NCBI RefSeq assembly: GCF_963082655.1
Contig: NC_081553.1
Span: 191,335,732-191,399,731 of the forward strand
Direction: 5' to 3'
Source of the DNA: Stomoxys calcitrans
Lineage: Eukaryota; Arthropoda; Insecta; Diptera; Muscidae
DNA: 64,000 nucleotides
Under the pieces are notes generated by a model. It had not been told where the DNA came from. It was given only the letters and a program-made list of their open reading frames with translations, and did no database searches. The position numbers were made by a program, and so were the translations under genes. Below, piece by piece: positions 30,661 to 43,089 of this stretch (the stretch's first letter is position 1; every line of letters begins with the position of its first letter).

Positions 30661-30896
30661 TTGGGTAGCCCAAAAAGTAATTGCGAATTTTTTAAAAGAA
30701 AGTAAATGCATTTTTAATAAAACTTAGAATGAACTTTAATCAAATATACTTTTTTACACTTTTTTTCTAAAGCAAGTTAAAAGTAACAGCTGATAACTGA
30801 CAGAAGAAAGAATGCAATTAAAGAGTCACAAGCTGTAAAAAAATTTGTCAACGCCGACTGTATAAAAAATCCGCAATTACTTTTTGGGCAACCCAA
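30661..30896 (-). mobile_element. Mariner-type MITE copy 2
   Basis: 236 bp, the same element as 18950-19184 but inverted. Flanking TA at 30659-30660 and 30897-30898. Ends read ttgggtagcccaaaaagtaa and, complemented, ttgggttgcccaaaaagtaa. Interior agrees closely with copy 1. Confidence 0.9.
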
Positions 30897-30898
30897 TA

Positions 30899-31155
30899 AA
30901 ATACTGGTAAGGGATTTACTGCTCTCGCATCTCAGGATTTATGTTAACAGGTGGCACTCAAGGACTTGGATTTAAGGGCAGCAAGCTCGAGGGGCGTAGC
31001 AGAATGTTTAGAATTTCTAAGTGAACTCCGAACTCATGACATAGGACTGCCCTATTGTAGATACCAGGACATGATGGTATTTCAGAATATGGGAAAGATG
31101 CCGTCCACTGCGAGCGAGGCAGTTACTAATCATTCATACACGCCATTCAAAAACT
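30899..31155 (+). pseudogene. LINE RNase H fragment
   Basis: From about 30950 the plus strand reads QVALKDLDLRAASSRGVAEC then LEFLSELRTHDIGL, the region between the RNase H catalytic DSQ and the WVPGH motif. A shifted frame then gives IPGHDGISEYGKDAV with the expected Trp replaced by a stop. The catalytic Asp of DSQ has been lost (reads N). The mariner MITE lies directly upstream and may have inserted into this same LINE. Confidence 0.55.
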
Positions 31156-31159
31156 GCAA

Positions 31160-31442
31160 AATCCAAATTTGCCCATGAACATTCCATCTGGGAACAGGGG
31201 CAAACTTCTCACATATCAATGAGTCCTAATCGATTCAAGTTTAAAGGGCCTCCTTTCTATAGCCGAGTCCCAACAGCGTGCCGCAGTGCGACACTTCTTT
31301 GGGGAGACGTTTTTACACGGTATAGTACCTCACAAATGTCAGCAAGCATTAGGAGGAGATAAGCACCGCGGAAATTTTTATCCGATTGTCTCACCAGGAT
31401 TCGAACCCAGGCGTTTAGCCTCATAGGACAGGACATGCTAAC
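31160..31442 (-). mobile_element. SINE-A copy 5, head truncated
   Basis: Minus-oriented: 3' end atttgcccatgaacattcc at left, body agcgtgccgcagtgcgacac, box-B complement ggattcgaaccc near 31397. The box-A end is missing and replaced by unrelated sequence after ggacatgctaac. Confidence 0.85.
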
Positions 31443-32859
31443 ATTCATAAAACTGCTGAACATAAAAGAGGGAATGACCAGTGCAGTGTGGATGACAATG
31501 CGGGAATCTGACCAAAGATGCCAGGACACTCTTGTTTACCATCGAGCGCAGAAGACCAAAGGAGCTGCTGGCTTTTGATAAAAGGTCAGGTCTTTGGCAT
31601 TGCTCTGGACGGACTTCTACAGGATCTATGATGAAGAGGTGGTTTCATCAAAGTGCCCCCAATTGCGAGGAAAAGTTCAGATGAGATGGATCTTCAACCA
31701 GAAGTTCTGGCTTGGGGCTTGAGGCCAAAACCAATACCATCTCATCTTTGCATGTGGTGGAGTCGGGCTTTTCGGTCAAAAATTCAGTTCTCTCGAACTG
31801 GAGGAATAATGAGAGTCGCTTCTGTCCAGCAGCTTACTTCCTGCAGCCTGTTTTCTTAAGTTTACAGGGAGACTATAATTTGGGCCTTTTGGAATATTTC
31901 ACTTTGCCCCCCAATGTGGACAGTATGGCAACATTGCTACGTGCCTGTAATTATGTATGAACAATATGCATTCATTCAGACGTACGAACGACCGAAATTG
32001 ATTGTTTTTTTTTTTCATCATCATCTTCACAGTGAGCTTTACCACCAAGAACAGTATATAATGGAGTCCATGGTTGGCTGATTCGTTGGTAGTACGAGTA
32101 CAAGTATATGAATGCTATAGACTATATAACAGATATAATAATATAATTTATTATAAAATTTTCACATAGTATATGTAAAATATCTCTATGTGTATTGGTC
32201 TGAGTGTTTCCAGTGAGTGTGTGTGCGTACGGCATTGTCTACACTTAAATGGGCACGAGGCCTGTAGCCGAGAAAAGGTTCAATGCTTGAACATAAAGCT
32301 CCCCTCACATCATTGTCATTCAATGTGTCGTCCACCAATATTGAGAGGAGATAACAATCGCTTCGGATTAACTGAAATTCAAATCACTGCTATGTAGTGA
32401 TGGCAGTGAATGAAGAGAACGGTCAAATGAATTTGTTGGAATTTTAACGACTTCTTGTCAAAGAGGACGTTTCGAAAACACATTACTCAGCGTATATTTC
32501 AATTGATAGGCAGATTGACATTCTGTATCAGATAAAGAATGACAAACTTGGTTTTTTTTTTTTGTTTTGTCTTGTGGAGATTATTTTTGTCATCTGCTGA
32601 CGAACAGTGGCTTAGAATTTGGACATACCAGTGGTGGATTATTGTTTTTTTTTTTCAAAGCCAAACGAAATGCGTGACATTGCGTTTTGTAAACCAATAG
32701 ATGGGGAAGCTTATATTTGTTTTCAAAAAACTAAGGTCAAAGGGAGCGAATATAAATACCATAAAGTCATTGAAAGGCCAATGGTCTTGCTAAGTCTGCA
32801 AAACCTTTAAACATCATTTCTAAAGAATTTTGCAAATGCATGAATTTGGCTTTAAATAC
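31443..32859. other. Unassigned stretch
   Basis: I see no recognisable protein or transposon. Frames at 31653-31960 are open but have no recognisable domain. Poly-T tracts occur near 32005 and 32553; the part after 32100 is AT-rich. Confidence 0.45.
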
Positions 32860-33360
32860 AGTCAAAGATATATGCCAAATGCTCAATGCATTGAAATAAA
32901 CTTCATTGGTGCATTAGATAAGTTGTTAAGATTTTAACACAACATTAATAAAGTATCCATTCAAGTCACCAAATGTGAAATGCAAACCTTCTTCACCAAA
33001 ATTTCCTAATCGCCGAAGTGTATTCCAGTTGTTCTTGAATAAAAAAAATTATAAATTCTTTACGAATTGAAAAGTCTCCAAACGAATTTCATACGAAAAG
33101 TCTCCAAATGTCTCCAAATGTCTCCAAATTCTCAATTCATTGAAATGAACTTCATTGGTGCATTAGCTAAGTTGTCAAGATTTTACACAACATTAATAAA
33201 GTATCCATTCAAATCACCAAACGTGAAATCCAAATCTTTGGTTGAAGGTTCTTTCATCATGAATTGGAAATTCTTCATCAAAATTTCCTAATCGCCGTGG
33301 TGTATTCCAGTTGTTCTTGAAGAAAAAAATAATTATAAATTCTTTACGAATTGAAAAGTC
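32860..33360. repeat. Direct duplication of ~250-285 bp
   Basis: ttcattggtgcatta at about 32902 and 33151, and ttctttacgaattgaaaag at about 33056 and 33340. The second copy has about 35 extra bases (ggttgaaggttctttcatca). It forms the left edge of the AGTCTCCAAA array. Confidence 0.85.
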
Positions 33361-35150
33361 TCCAAACGAATTTTATACGAAAAGTCTCCAAATGTCTCCA
33401 AACTTACATAATTGGAAAAGTCTCCAAACATTAATCGATAATTTGAACTCTCCAATTGGCGTTTCCCTTAATATGCTTATATTGAACATATTCTGAAGTC
33501 TACAAATAAATAAAACAAGTCTAAGTCATGGATTTTGAAACTCTCCAAACACATTTTAATAAAAATGTCTCCAATGTTCACTACCTAAAGGTCTTAAAAA
33601 AGTAGATTTTTAAATTTTTACAATCGTGCATGGTTTGAAAAGACTCCAAACATACAATTTATGTCTCCAAACCTGAATTGAAAGATACATAATCAGGAGC
33701 TTAAAGTCTCCAAACACGAATTTGAAAATATTGTACAATGGAAAGCATTATTATAGAATCTCCTTACGTAAGTATTTTAAAAAGTCTGCGGACATATATT
33801 TTTGAGAATTCTTCCAACATCCACTGTTCGAAAAGTCCTCTAACATACATTATTGGAAAAGTCTTCAAAGCTCATTTTGAGAAAATCTCCAAACTTCAGT
33901 TTAAAGCCATCGAATTAGTAATCCGAAGTCTTACAAATCACAAATTGAAAAATATTTCTCCAAACCTGGAAATTTGCTAACTTTCTAATGTGCATTTTTG
34001 CGATAAATCTCCAAACAAACAATTTAGAAAGTCTCCGGACATACATTTTTGAAAAGTCTTCAAACATCCACTGTTTGAAAAATCCTCTAACATACAATAA
34101 TTGTAAAGTATCCAACGCTCAATTTTAAAAATCTCCACAACTAAGTCTAAAGTCATCTAATTGGTAATCTGAAGTCTCCAGTCAAGAATTGTACAAAATT
34201 CTTCAAACTTGGAAATTTTTTAACTTCCTAACGTGCATCTCAAACGAAATTTGACCAATCCCCCACACCCTTTTGCTAATAAAGTACGCATTTATCATGG
34301 TTAAGCGTTATTTTGTAGAGATAAATCCATTACGTGGTGCAAAAAACTATCAAGCAACGAAAATTCCGTTTATTTAAAAATTCTTTAAAATGAACATAAA
34401 GTCTCCAAACATGAATATATGATGCCAACTGATGTCTACTTGAGTAAATGATGTCTACCATTATTTGTATCCAAATGCCTCAAGACATATACAATATGAA
34501 AAGTCTCCAAACGTTAATTTAAAGAAATCTAATCGGGAATTTGTTTGTATTCTCCAATCGACGATTTTCAAATATGCATAATTTGAACATTTGTGAAAGT
34601 TTCCAAATCAACATAAAGCCTTAAATTATGGAGTTTGAAACTCTCCAAACATACTTAAATTAAAATTTCTCTAATGTGTATTACATAGGACTCTCCAAAA
34701 ATCAATTTCAGGTCTCCAAATGTAGATTTTAAAAGTTCCCAAACGTATATAATTTGGAAAGTCTCCAAACATACAATTTAGGTCTCAAAACCTGAATATA
34801 AAAATACATACAAAGTATACAAATATGCATTATTTGAAAATTTATTAAAAAGCATTCCATGAATAACATATTTTTAAAAGTCTCCAAACAGACACATTTC
34901 AAACGTCTCCAAAACATCCACTGTTTCAAAAGTCACCAAACATACACTATTTGAAAAATTTCCAACGCTATTAAAGCTATCTCATCGGTAATCTGAAATA
35001 TCCAATCAAGAATTGTAAAAATTCTCCAAACATGCAGTACTTAGATGTAGTACTGGTCTCCAAAGGAGGATTTTAAAATTTTCCAAAGTTGTATTTTAAA
35101 AATCTGGAAAGTGTTCAATCACACATTTAAAATGTCTCCAAAATTGGATT
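33361..35150. repeat. AGTCTCCAAA-motif array, irregular part
   Basis: AT-rich sequence in which aaaagtctccaaacatac-like words recur every few tens of bases with variable AT spacers. It also repeats at larger scale (ccactgtttgaaaaatcctc at about 33823 and 34069). Confidence 0.85.
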
Positions 35151-36690
35151 AGAAATCTGCAAACTTCAAAAATCAAAAAGAATCGAAACATTGATTTTAA
35201 AAGCCAAATATCTCAAACAATAAATTATTTTAAAAGTCTCCAAAACTAGATCCAAAATGTCTTTACATGTTAATTTCATTGAATAAAACTGACGGATTTT
35301 ACTACAGTCATGGATAAAAAATGTCGTCAAGTGTGAATTTCGGTGGATTTTAAAAGTCTCCAAAGTGGATTTCAAAAATCTCCAAAGTTGTTTTTTAAAA
35401 AATCTCGAAAGTTTTCAATCATACATTTGAAAAGTCTCCAAAATTGGATAAGAAATCTTAATACTTCAGAAATTAAAATGAATCCAAACGTTGATTTTAA
35501 AAGCCAAAAATCTCCAACAATAAATTATTTTAAAAGTCTCCAAAACTAGATCCAAAATGTCTTTACATGTAAGTTTCATTGAATGAAACTGACGGATTTT
35601 ACTACAATCATGGATGATAAAAATGTCACCAAGTGTGAATTTCGGTGGATCTAGCAAGTCTCCAAATGTGGATTTCAAAAGTCTCCAAAGTTGTTTTCTT
35701 TAAATCTCGAAAGTTTTCAATCATACATTTGAAAAATCTCCAAAATTGGATTAGAAATCTTCATACTTCAGAAATTAAAAATAATCGAAACATTGATTTT
35801 AAAAGCCAAATATCTCCAACAATAGATTCTTTTAAAAGTCTCCAAAACTAGATCCAAAATGTCTTAACACGTTAATTTCATTGAATGAGTTTCATTGAAT
35901 GACATAGACGAATTTTACTACAATCATGGATAAAAAAATGTCGCCAAATGTGAATTTCGGTGGATCTAGCAAGTCTCCAAATGTAGATTTCAAAAGTCTC
36001 CAAAGTTGTTTTTTTTAAAAAATCTCGAAAGTTTTCAATCACCCATTTGAAAAATCTCCAAATTTGGATAAGAAATCGTCATACTTCAGCAATCAAAATT
36101 AATCCAAACGCTGATTCCAAAAGCCAAATGTCTCCAATAGTAAATTTTAAAAGTCTCCGAAACTAGATCCAAAATGTCTTTACAAGTAAGTTTCATTGAA
36201 TGAAACTGACAGATTTTATTACACCAAGGGTGAATTTCGGTGGTTCTAGCAAGTCTCCAAATGTGCATTTCAAAAGTCTCCAAAGTTGTTTTTTTTTAAT
36301 CTCGAAAGTTTTCAATCATACATTTGAAAAGTCTCCAAAATTGGATAAGAAATCTTCATACTTCAGAAATTAAAATGAATCGAAACATTGATTCCAAAAG
36401 CCAAATGTCTCCAATAGTAAATTTTAAAAGTCTCCAATACTAGGTCCAAATTGTCTTTACATGTAAGTTTCATTAAATGACATAGACGAATTTCACTACA
36501 ATCATGGATATAAAAAGTCTCCAAGGGTGAATTTTTAAAGTCTCCAAGACTGAATTTTTAAAGTCTCCAATCTTAGAGTTGGAAAATCTTCAACAGTGAA
36601 TAAGAAAACTTTTCAACACCGAATTTTAACAGTATCTCATCAAATATCTCGTAAGTTCCCTCCGGGAAAAGTCTCCAAAGTCATATATTA
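35151..36690. repeat. AGTCTCCAAA array, ~300-bp units
   Basis: gtgaatttcggtgga recurs at about 35333, 35635, 35950 and 36230 (302, 315 and 280 apart). Each unit contains aaagtctccaaagttgtttt, cgaaagttttcaatca, gattttaaaagccaaa, aaaactagatccaaaatgtc and gtttcattgaatg. Short frames recur per unit and are not genes. Confidence 0.93.
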
Positions 36691-37679
36691 AAAGTCTACA
36701 AACTTTAAATGCCCTAACTTTTTCAACTTAGATCATAAATTTGTCAATTGCTTTATTGTTGAAGTTAAACGAAACTTCTAGATCTCGTTCAAAGACACCA
36801 AATATCTTTAAACCTTCAATCGATGATGATTTGCATGTCTTAAAGAAATACACTTCCTTCTTGCTACTTTAATTACAAATTTGGTGAAAATTCTCACCAT
36901 CATACCATCCTCGTTTTACTGTCCATTATATCCTTGGTCGTTGTACTTGTATCTCTGTCACGATGTTGTACTGTTTATTTGTGTGCTGCCACAATGTTGT
37001 TAATTTAGTCCTTTCCCTCGGTACCTTAGTTATGCGTAGACTTTCGCAACAATTTCCATTGCTAATTAATATTGGTGGTATTTAATTATTAAATATTACA
37101 AATATGTACACGATGCTTGCCACCATCTACCGTTACAACTGCGATTGCGACTACGGCGAAAAGATGATCCTTTGTACACAGAAATAGTTGCGGCATGGCA
37201 TGGTCTAGCATTGGTGTGGTTGTTATTGATGTTGTTTGCCCATCCTTTCCATGGTCACACAAACCGCACACAGTGGGACGGCAAAAAATTTGTTGTGGTG
37301 CCTTAATTGCCATTAGAGATAATCCATGGATAAATGACGTGGCAAGCGGCCAAACTAATAATTAACTCAACTCGTTTAATGTTTATTTTGTCACAGCTCA
37401 TTTCACTTAGGCAGGGTGGAAAAAAAAGCAAAAATATGACTTTGACACCAATTCATAAGATTTGTGAAGGCCGCGTCATGAGGTTTTATTACAGCATGTC
37501 ATTTTTTGAAATTAGCACTATTTTTCAAAACCACCAAGTTATGGTTTAATAATGCAGCCAATGCCGATAAATGTCACATAACCGTGACTATGCATGGCCG
37601 TGATAGAATACGTAGCTAGCTCAAGACAGACGGGCTGTCATGGTAAACTCAAAACAGGAAGTGACAGCTAATGTGGCAT
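36691..37679. other. Unique non-coding stretch
   Basis: No transposon or protein recognised. Composition returns to average after the AT-rich array. Confidence 0.5.
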
Positions 37680-39035
37680 ATCGGCTTACATTTGGATATA
37701 TAGCTCACATTAAGACCGATCTCTCGATCAAGCCCGAGTAGAATGTGACCATTCCCATTTGGCATGTCTCTTTTGACTTTCAAAACATATATGCCAAGTC
37801 CATCCATGTAAAATACGATTTATGTAGCTCCCACATAGGTCGAACTTCCGATTAGACTTTTCCGGGATTTGGAAAAAAGCGTCAATTTATATTGGTTCTC
37901 AGGCTTATAGGATCCAACAATACGAATCGATAACCTAAATGTGGGGGGAACGCCCCACCCACCCGAGCGGACTATACAAAGATTTAAATGAAACATTTTT
38001 TTAGACCAAAATTTGGTCTAAATATTTGGGCGCCCATCCTGAAAACATCTTCCCAGCAAATACACAATTGCAGATATGGGTCATATGGAAGAAATTTAGA
38101 ACTATAGTTTAAATATGATATCTAAATTTTGGGGAGACTAAAAGCATGGAAAATATAAATCCCATTTAAACCGATCTCTCAAGTCTCTTATGACTTCTAA
38201 CATCTATGCCCAGTATGATTTGAATCACTGTATAATCTGATATAGCTCCCACATATGTTAAACTCTTGATTTGACTTTTTGAGCATTTGCAATATGCATT
38301 CTTCTATACCCCCCCTTTTAAAGACAGTTTTGGGAAATAGAGTAAATTGACTCTATTTTTACCGTTACCCAATAAATCTGATACCCGAATTAAGTAAAAA
38401 GTATTTGGGGGGAACGCCCCACCCGAACGGACATGCATACCAATCGGAACACAATGGATGTCCAATGAGAGGTATTCGATTGGAGAGTACAAATCTGACA
38501 CAGAAATTTGCTTTTGAGTCTTTTAAGGGCTGTTACATCCGCATATATCCCCCGTTTGCACATACGAACCGATCAGGACAATAGGAAAGACTTATGGAAG
38601 ATATTAAGAAGAAGAGTTCAAATATGATATCCAATTTTGACTGAGTCTGTCGCTCAAGATCCTGACGTCTCTGGGCTTTGGTTGCTTGCCTTTCCATAAA
38701 ATGGGTAATTGGGAAGACAGAAAATAGTGTCTTCTCACAAGCAGCAAATTTTGAAAATTCGTTCTAGCCATGGCAGGATTTCAAGGTATTCCTACAGTAG
38801 TTCAGGGATGATTTTGTCCAGTCTGGTCGATTTAAAAGGCTCGAAAGTGCAAACCGCCCACTCTATCTTCTCTCGTCGCCAATGTCAACTATGAGAAAAT
38901 AGTTAGGGGCAACTCCTTTTACCCTACACCACAACTGTGGTACAGGATATGATAATTTTGTGCATATGTTTGCAACGCAAAGAAGGAGAAGAGCTAGACC
39001 CATTGACAAATATACCGATCGACTCAGAATCACTT
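37680..39035. repeat. Mixed D-family and F-like remnants
   Basis: F-like words (gatatagctcccacatatg, aaaccgatctctc) alternate with D-family words (gggggaacgccccaccc at about 37950 and 38410; aggtattcgattggagagt). Highly diverged. Confidence 0.6.
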
Positions 39036-39795
39036 TTTGATTCGATTTAGCCATGTCCGTCTGTCCGTCTGTGAATCCATGTGTTCTTATAATCAAGGTA
39101 CAGGTCGTCATTGTTGTCCAATCATCACGAAATTTTGCATATGTCACTTTTTGGGTCAAAGGAAGAACACTTTTGATGTTGGTAAAAATCGGTTCAGATT
39201 TTGATATAGCTCCCATATATATGTATCACCCGATTTGCACTTAAATGGCCGCAGCAACAACAATTTTCAACCAATCTGCACAAAATTTGGCACGAATTGT
39301 TTTGTTACTCATCCTAATATATCTGCGATATTCCATCAAAATCGGTTCAGATTTGGATATAGCTCCCATATATATGTATAGCCCGATTTCCACTTAAATG
39401 GCCGCAGTAGCTACAATTTCCAAACGATCTGCACAAAATTTGGCGGGGATTGTTTTGTTACTCATCCTAACACATCTGCGAGATTCCATCCAAATCGGTT
39501 CAGATTTGGATATAGCTCCCATATATATGTATAGCCCGATTTCCACTTAAATAGCCGCAGTAGCTACAATTTCTAAACGATCTGCACAAAACTTGGCATG
39601 GATTGTTCTGTTACTGATCTTAACATATCTGCAAGATTTCAGCGAAATCGGTTCAGATTTAGATATAGCTCCCATATTGCCGGATATGCAATTATATGGC
39701 AGTAGTAACAACAATTTTCAAACGATCTGTTCGAAAAAAGTCAGTTCAGATTGAGATATAGCTCTCATATCCGGCCGACTTTGGGCTTTTCTTAA
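39036..39795 (-). mobile_element. F-like array, third subfamily
   Basis: Begins with agccatgtccgtctgtccgt (F inner end) and runs as 153-bp units: gatatagctccca at about 39203, 39356, 39509 and 39662. The unit differs from other subfamilies (cccgatttccacttaaatgg, gccgcagtagctacaat, ctgcacaaaatttggc). The right end is degraded and the gttcggcc end is not seen. Confidence 0.8.
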
Positions 39796-40624
39796 GTATT
39801 ACGATAGTCTTATCACTGACCACCGTCAGATTGCCTACAATAAAATCGGTAAAAAATTGAGGCTTAAGAAGTAAGATCTTTATGATGTCCTTACGCAGCA
39901 AACTGTGACTGTGCACGACAGTGCAAGCTGCTGATGTTGGTCAGCCTTGTACAGCGTCCTTTAAACTCATATTTTCCACAATTTGGTAATCATGCAAACC
40001 ATCGGTTCCTGTTGCTTTACATATTAATTGACATTTTTGCCTTTTAGACGTTGTTCCTGCTAAGTGGTGAATACCACATTCCGAGATAAGTTCTGCGATT
40101 TTCACGTCTCTGCAACTACCGTATGGCTATATTTGGGAAAATTTTTCTCTCCATTTTTTCAGCGGATTTTCTGTATACAGCTTATTGAGCCGATGCTTAT
40201 CACCAATACAATGATAGAAAAATTACGGTACTTTGCCAATACCGCCTGGTATTATTTTGTTCGCGTCATTGGCAAAGATTTTCAATACCATATGGTATCA
40301 ATTCAATACCAGACAAGGCTCCTTCGAATTAAAAAAAAAAATTGTTAAAAAAAAAATAAACAAAATGTTTTATTACAATTTGAGTGCGTAAAAACCTGCT
40401 CAAATACTCGAAAGCGGTGAAAATGGAAAAAGTACAAAATCTAAGGACATTCTACATCAAACACGTGATAGTCTCTTGTATAGAAAACGATGCTGTGTTC
40501 GTGTATAAGTATGAAAAACACTTCCGGGAATCAATGTATATAGAATCAATTGCTGAATACAAAGAATTGAGGTTGGTCACGGTGTAACATTACTTTTTGT
40601 CAATCATGAGTCGGAAAGACTCAT
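39796..40624. other. Unassigned, with G-family-like patch
   Basis: At about 40228-40310, 'taccgcctggtatt' and 'caataccatatggtatc' resemble the G array at 43100-44240. A 54-67 codon frame (40384-40587, MEKVQNLRTFYIKHVIVSC onward) is not recognised. Confidence 0.4.
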
Positions 40625-40639
40625 GAAATCCACTTAAGT

Positions 40640-41330
40640 GGGTTACTATCTGGCCATAATCGTCTAGTGGTCTGGGGGACTTTAAGGCGCATCACACTTC
40701 ATGGCATTCTCCCCTAGGTAACGAGCATAGCTTTGGCAGAGCAGATTGAAGGATCAACGTTTTGCACGGTGAATAAGGATGCCCCTACTACAGGGTGGCT
40801 GATGAAAGCCGCTACCAAAAAAAAATGTAATAACTTTTTTTCTATTTAATAATAATAATTTAATAATTAATTTAATTAATTAATTAATTAATTTAATTAA
40901 TAATAATTTAATAATTAATTTAATAATTTAATTTAACATGAATAAAAGAAAAATGTATTCCATACACCGAAAAAAAAATGTAGCAATATTCATCATTGTA
41001 GCAATATTCATCAGCCACCCTGTAGGATTACGAGCAGCTGCTCGCCGGATATTTCCATTGCATACCCTGATCTCCTGCGTAACGTATCATGGCAAGCCGT
41101 CATCTCTTTGGGGTTACCATCGACCGACCACCCGACTTCATAACCTCTGAGCGCCGGGCGTTTATCAATCAGAAGGAGGCCGATTGGACTGGCTTCAAAG
41201 AATAAACCAATCGCCGCTTCAGTGAACTGGCACCCCCCCTCGGAAGTGCTAGTTACTGAGAGGAAATTCCAAGACATCATTAACGCAGCAGCCGGCGCAG
41301 GCAGTGGTACTCGCAGATGAGCGTGATGGT
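40640..41330 (+). pseudogene. Jockey-like endonuclease C-terminal part
   Basis: Reads GDFKAHHTSWHSPLGNE near 40675-40725 (GDFNAHH with N to K) and LAEQIEGSTFCTVNKDAPT across a frameshift to 40788. After the MITE come SPDISIAYPDLLRNVSWQAV-like residues near 41040-41100, a serine-rich SLG.DHRPT-like catalytic end, and TSERRAFINQKEADWTGFKE near 41143-41200. Several frameshifts and a stop at 41203 disable it. Confidence 0.7.
40791..41022. mobile_element. Tc1/mariner-like MITE with CAGGGTGGC ends
   Basis: 232 bp with perfect inverted ends CAGGGTGGCTGATGAA (40791-40806) and its complement (41007-41022), flanked by TA on both sides (40789-40790; 41023-41024). The interior is an almost pure A/T tract of TTAATTAA-type words (about 40845-40935). 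It splits the jockey-like LINE, whose frame resumes on the other side. Confidence 0.9.
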
Positions 41331-41472
41331 ATTCGTTTTATGGACCCCACTAACCCCAGAATCAACGAGCTGAATCTGGAAATAAACGAGGTAGTCAACG
41401 AATATAAGCGGAATTTGTGGCTGAAATACTTGGTGCAATGTAACTTAGGCACCTGTTTAGGCAAGGCACCTG

Positions 41473-42280
41473 TTGTCTAGTGTTAAGTCACTCTCGAACT
41501 TCGGTAGACGGGATGACAGGACCTCAGTCATTTTTGGCGAAGTAACCGTGACTGATCCGAAGAGATGCGACAGGTTGTTCAACCGTCAATTTATTGTGCA
41601 TCCCGAGAGTAACAGGGCAAGGAGTAGAGCCATTCGCCGTATTCGTGGTCTCCGAGCCGATGGACAGCCATCACAATTTATCGTGGGTGAAGTCGTCGGT
41701 GGCACCAAATCATCCAAGGCGTTGGGCTCCGACGAAATCTCTGCATTGATGTTGAAGAATCTGAATTTACCTGGAGTTGAGTGCCTTATAACTGACCTCA
41801 ACCTGTCCCTGAACACTCTTACAGTTACCGATGTCTGGAAAATGGGCAGAGTGATCCCGCTACTGAAGCTTGGAAGGAACCCGACAGACCAATCTCCCTT
41901 CTCTCACCAGTAGTAAAGACACTTGAGGCATTACTCCTCGCGAGCCCCTCCATTCGCCGAGCATCAACATGGATTTCGAAGACTGCATAGCACAACAACA
42001 GCTTTACATGCCATCACCGCACACATTTGCCGTGGCTTCAATCAGCCCAGGCCATGTGATAGGACGATGCTCGTGGTACTGGACCTATCGAAAGCATTCG
42101 ACATGAGCAGCCATGCCAAAGTATTTGAGGACATCGCCCACACATCTCTCCAGTCAGGCCTGAAACGCTGGGTCGCGAATTATCTGTGTGGTCGCCAGCC
42201 AAGTCGAAGCACCGTAGAGTGAAACAGGGAGTTCCCCAAGGTGGGGTGATATCTCCGGCACTGTTTAACCCTTTACCGAT
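41473..42280 (+). pseudogene. Jockey-like reverse transcriptase, N-terminal and palm
   Basis: A 146-codon open frame (41473-41913) with the RT-0/1 region: KSSKALGSDEISALMLKNL and WKMGRVIPLLKLGRNP. After a frameshift near 41900 the frame gives EHQHGFRRLHSTTTALHAI near 41955-42010 and MLVVLDLSKAFD near 42070 (catalytic LDLSKAFD). A second shift near 42215 leads to KQGVPQGGVISPALFN near 42225-42268. The frame then jumps to FTDGE, omitting the second catalytic motif. Confidence 0.82.
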
Positions 42281-43085
42281 GGAGAAATGATTCCGACCAT
42301 CAAGGGTCCCAAAATACTTGGCGTCACATTTGACAGCTCTTACACATTTTCCCCATATGCCACAGCAATTTGCGATAAAGTCAAAAGTAGAAACATGGTC
42401 CTCAAGTCACCTGCTGGCAGCACTTGGGGTGCATACAAGGAAACCTTGTTGACCTTGTTGGCCAGTCTGTGGTAAGTTATGCAGCGCCAGTGTGGTCTCG
42501 TCAACTTTGTGACACGCGGTGGAATAATATTTAGATCTGTCAGAATGCCGCCCTCCGAACTGTCACGCACTGTCTCCTCAGTTCTCAGGTGGATCACCTA
42601 CATCAGGAGACAAAGATCCTACCAGTGCTAAGACATAACTACATGCTGTCTAAGCAATACCTTTTGGGCTGTTATCGCAGAGACCATCCAAATCATCATC
42701 TTGTGGATAGATATCCACCGCCTACATGATCTAGAGCGTGTGGTTCAGCGTGCGGTTCAGCTCTAGACAACATTGATGTAGACACGGTAGCAGGTGCGGT
42801 AAATGGCCTCCCATTGCCCCTGAAGAAATTGACCTCCCCCGGCAAACCAGAGTAGTTCTGGATCAATTACGTTTCGGCAGATGCAGCCGCCTCAACTCCT
42901 ACAGAGCAAGGATTGATGCCGACGTGGAAGATGTATGTCCCGATTATAACCAGGTACACGCATGATACACGTCACCAGTGTAACTACAAACAGACCCAGA
43001 TCCCTGTGGACGCACACCATCTTAGTTGCAGAGTTCCTGGGGATAGAACACAACAAACTGCTGCGACAACAACATTACCTTTTGT
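42281..43085 (+). pseudogene. Jockey-like RT thumb and C-terminal Cys-rich region
   Basis: KGPKILGVTFDSSYTFSPYA near 42303-42360 is the YLGV.LD block. Frames after shifts show VSYAAPVWSRQLCD near 42475-42515, CQNAALRTVTHCLLSSQVDH near 42540-42595, LKKLTSPGKPE near 42820, and the C-terminal RLNSYRARIDADVEDVCPDY near 42890-42950. Multiple stops are present. Confidence 0.75.
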
Positions 43086-43089
43086 AGTT

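Larger units (their letters stand above)
40625..43085 (+). mobile_element. Jockey-like LINE, decayed, with nested MITE
   Basis: ORF2 remnants are in correct order from endonuclease to the C-terminal Cys-rich region, ending in a CAA-containing tail near 43065. The element is interrupted by a TA-flanked miniature element (40791-41022). The RT core around the catalytic FADD is deleted between about 42270 and 42285. Motif style (LAEQI, PDISIAYPDLL, LDLSKAFD, CSRLNSY) fits the jockey clade. Confidence 0.8.

Noticed and set aside
38863..39216. 117-codon minus-strand frame
   Set aside because: Starts in F-like repeat DNA (MGAISKSEPIF is the translation of the common gatatagctcccat unit) and has no other support.
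41473..41913. 146-codon frame considered as an intact RT gene
   Set aside because: Only the N-terminal RT blocks are present; the frame breaks at both ends and the second catalytic motif is deleted.
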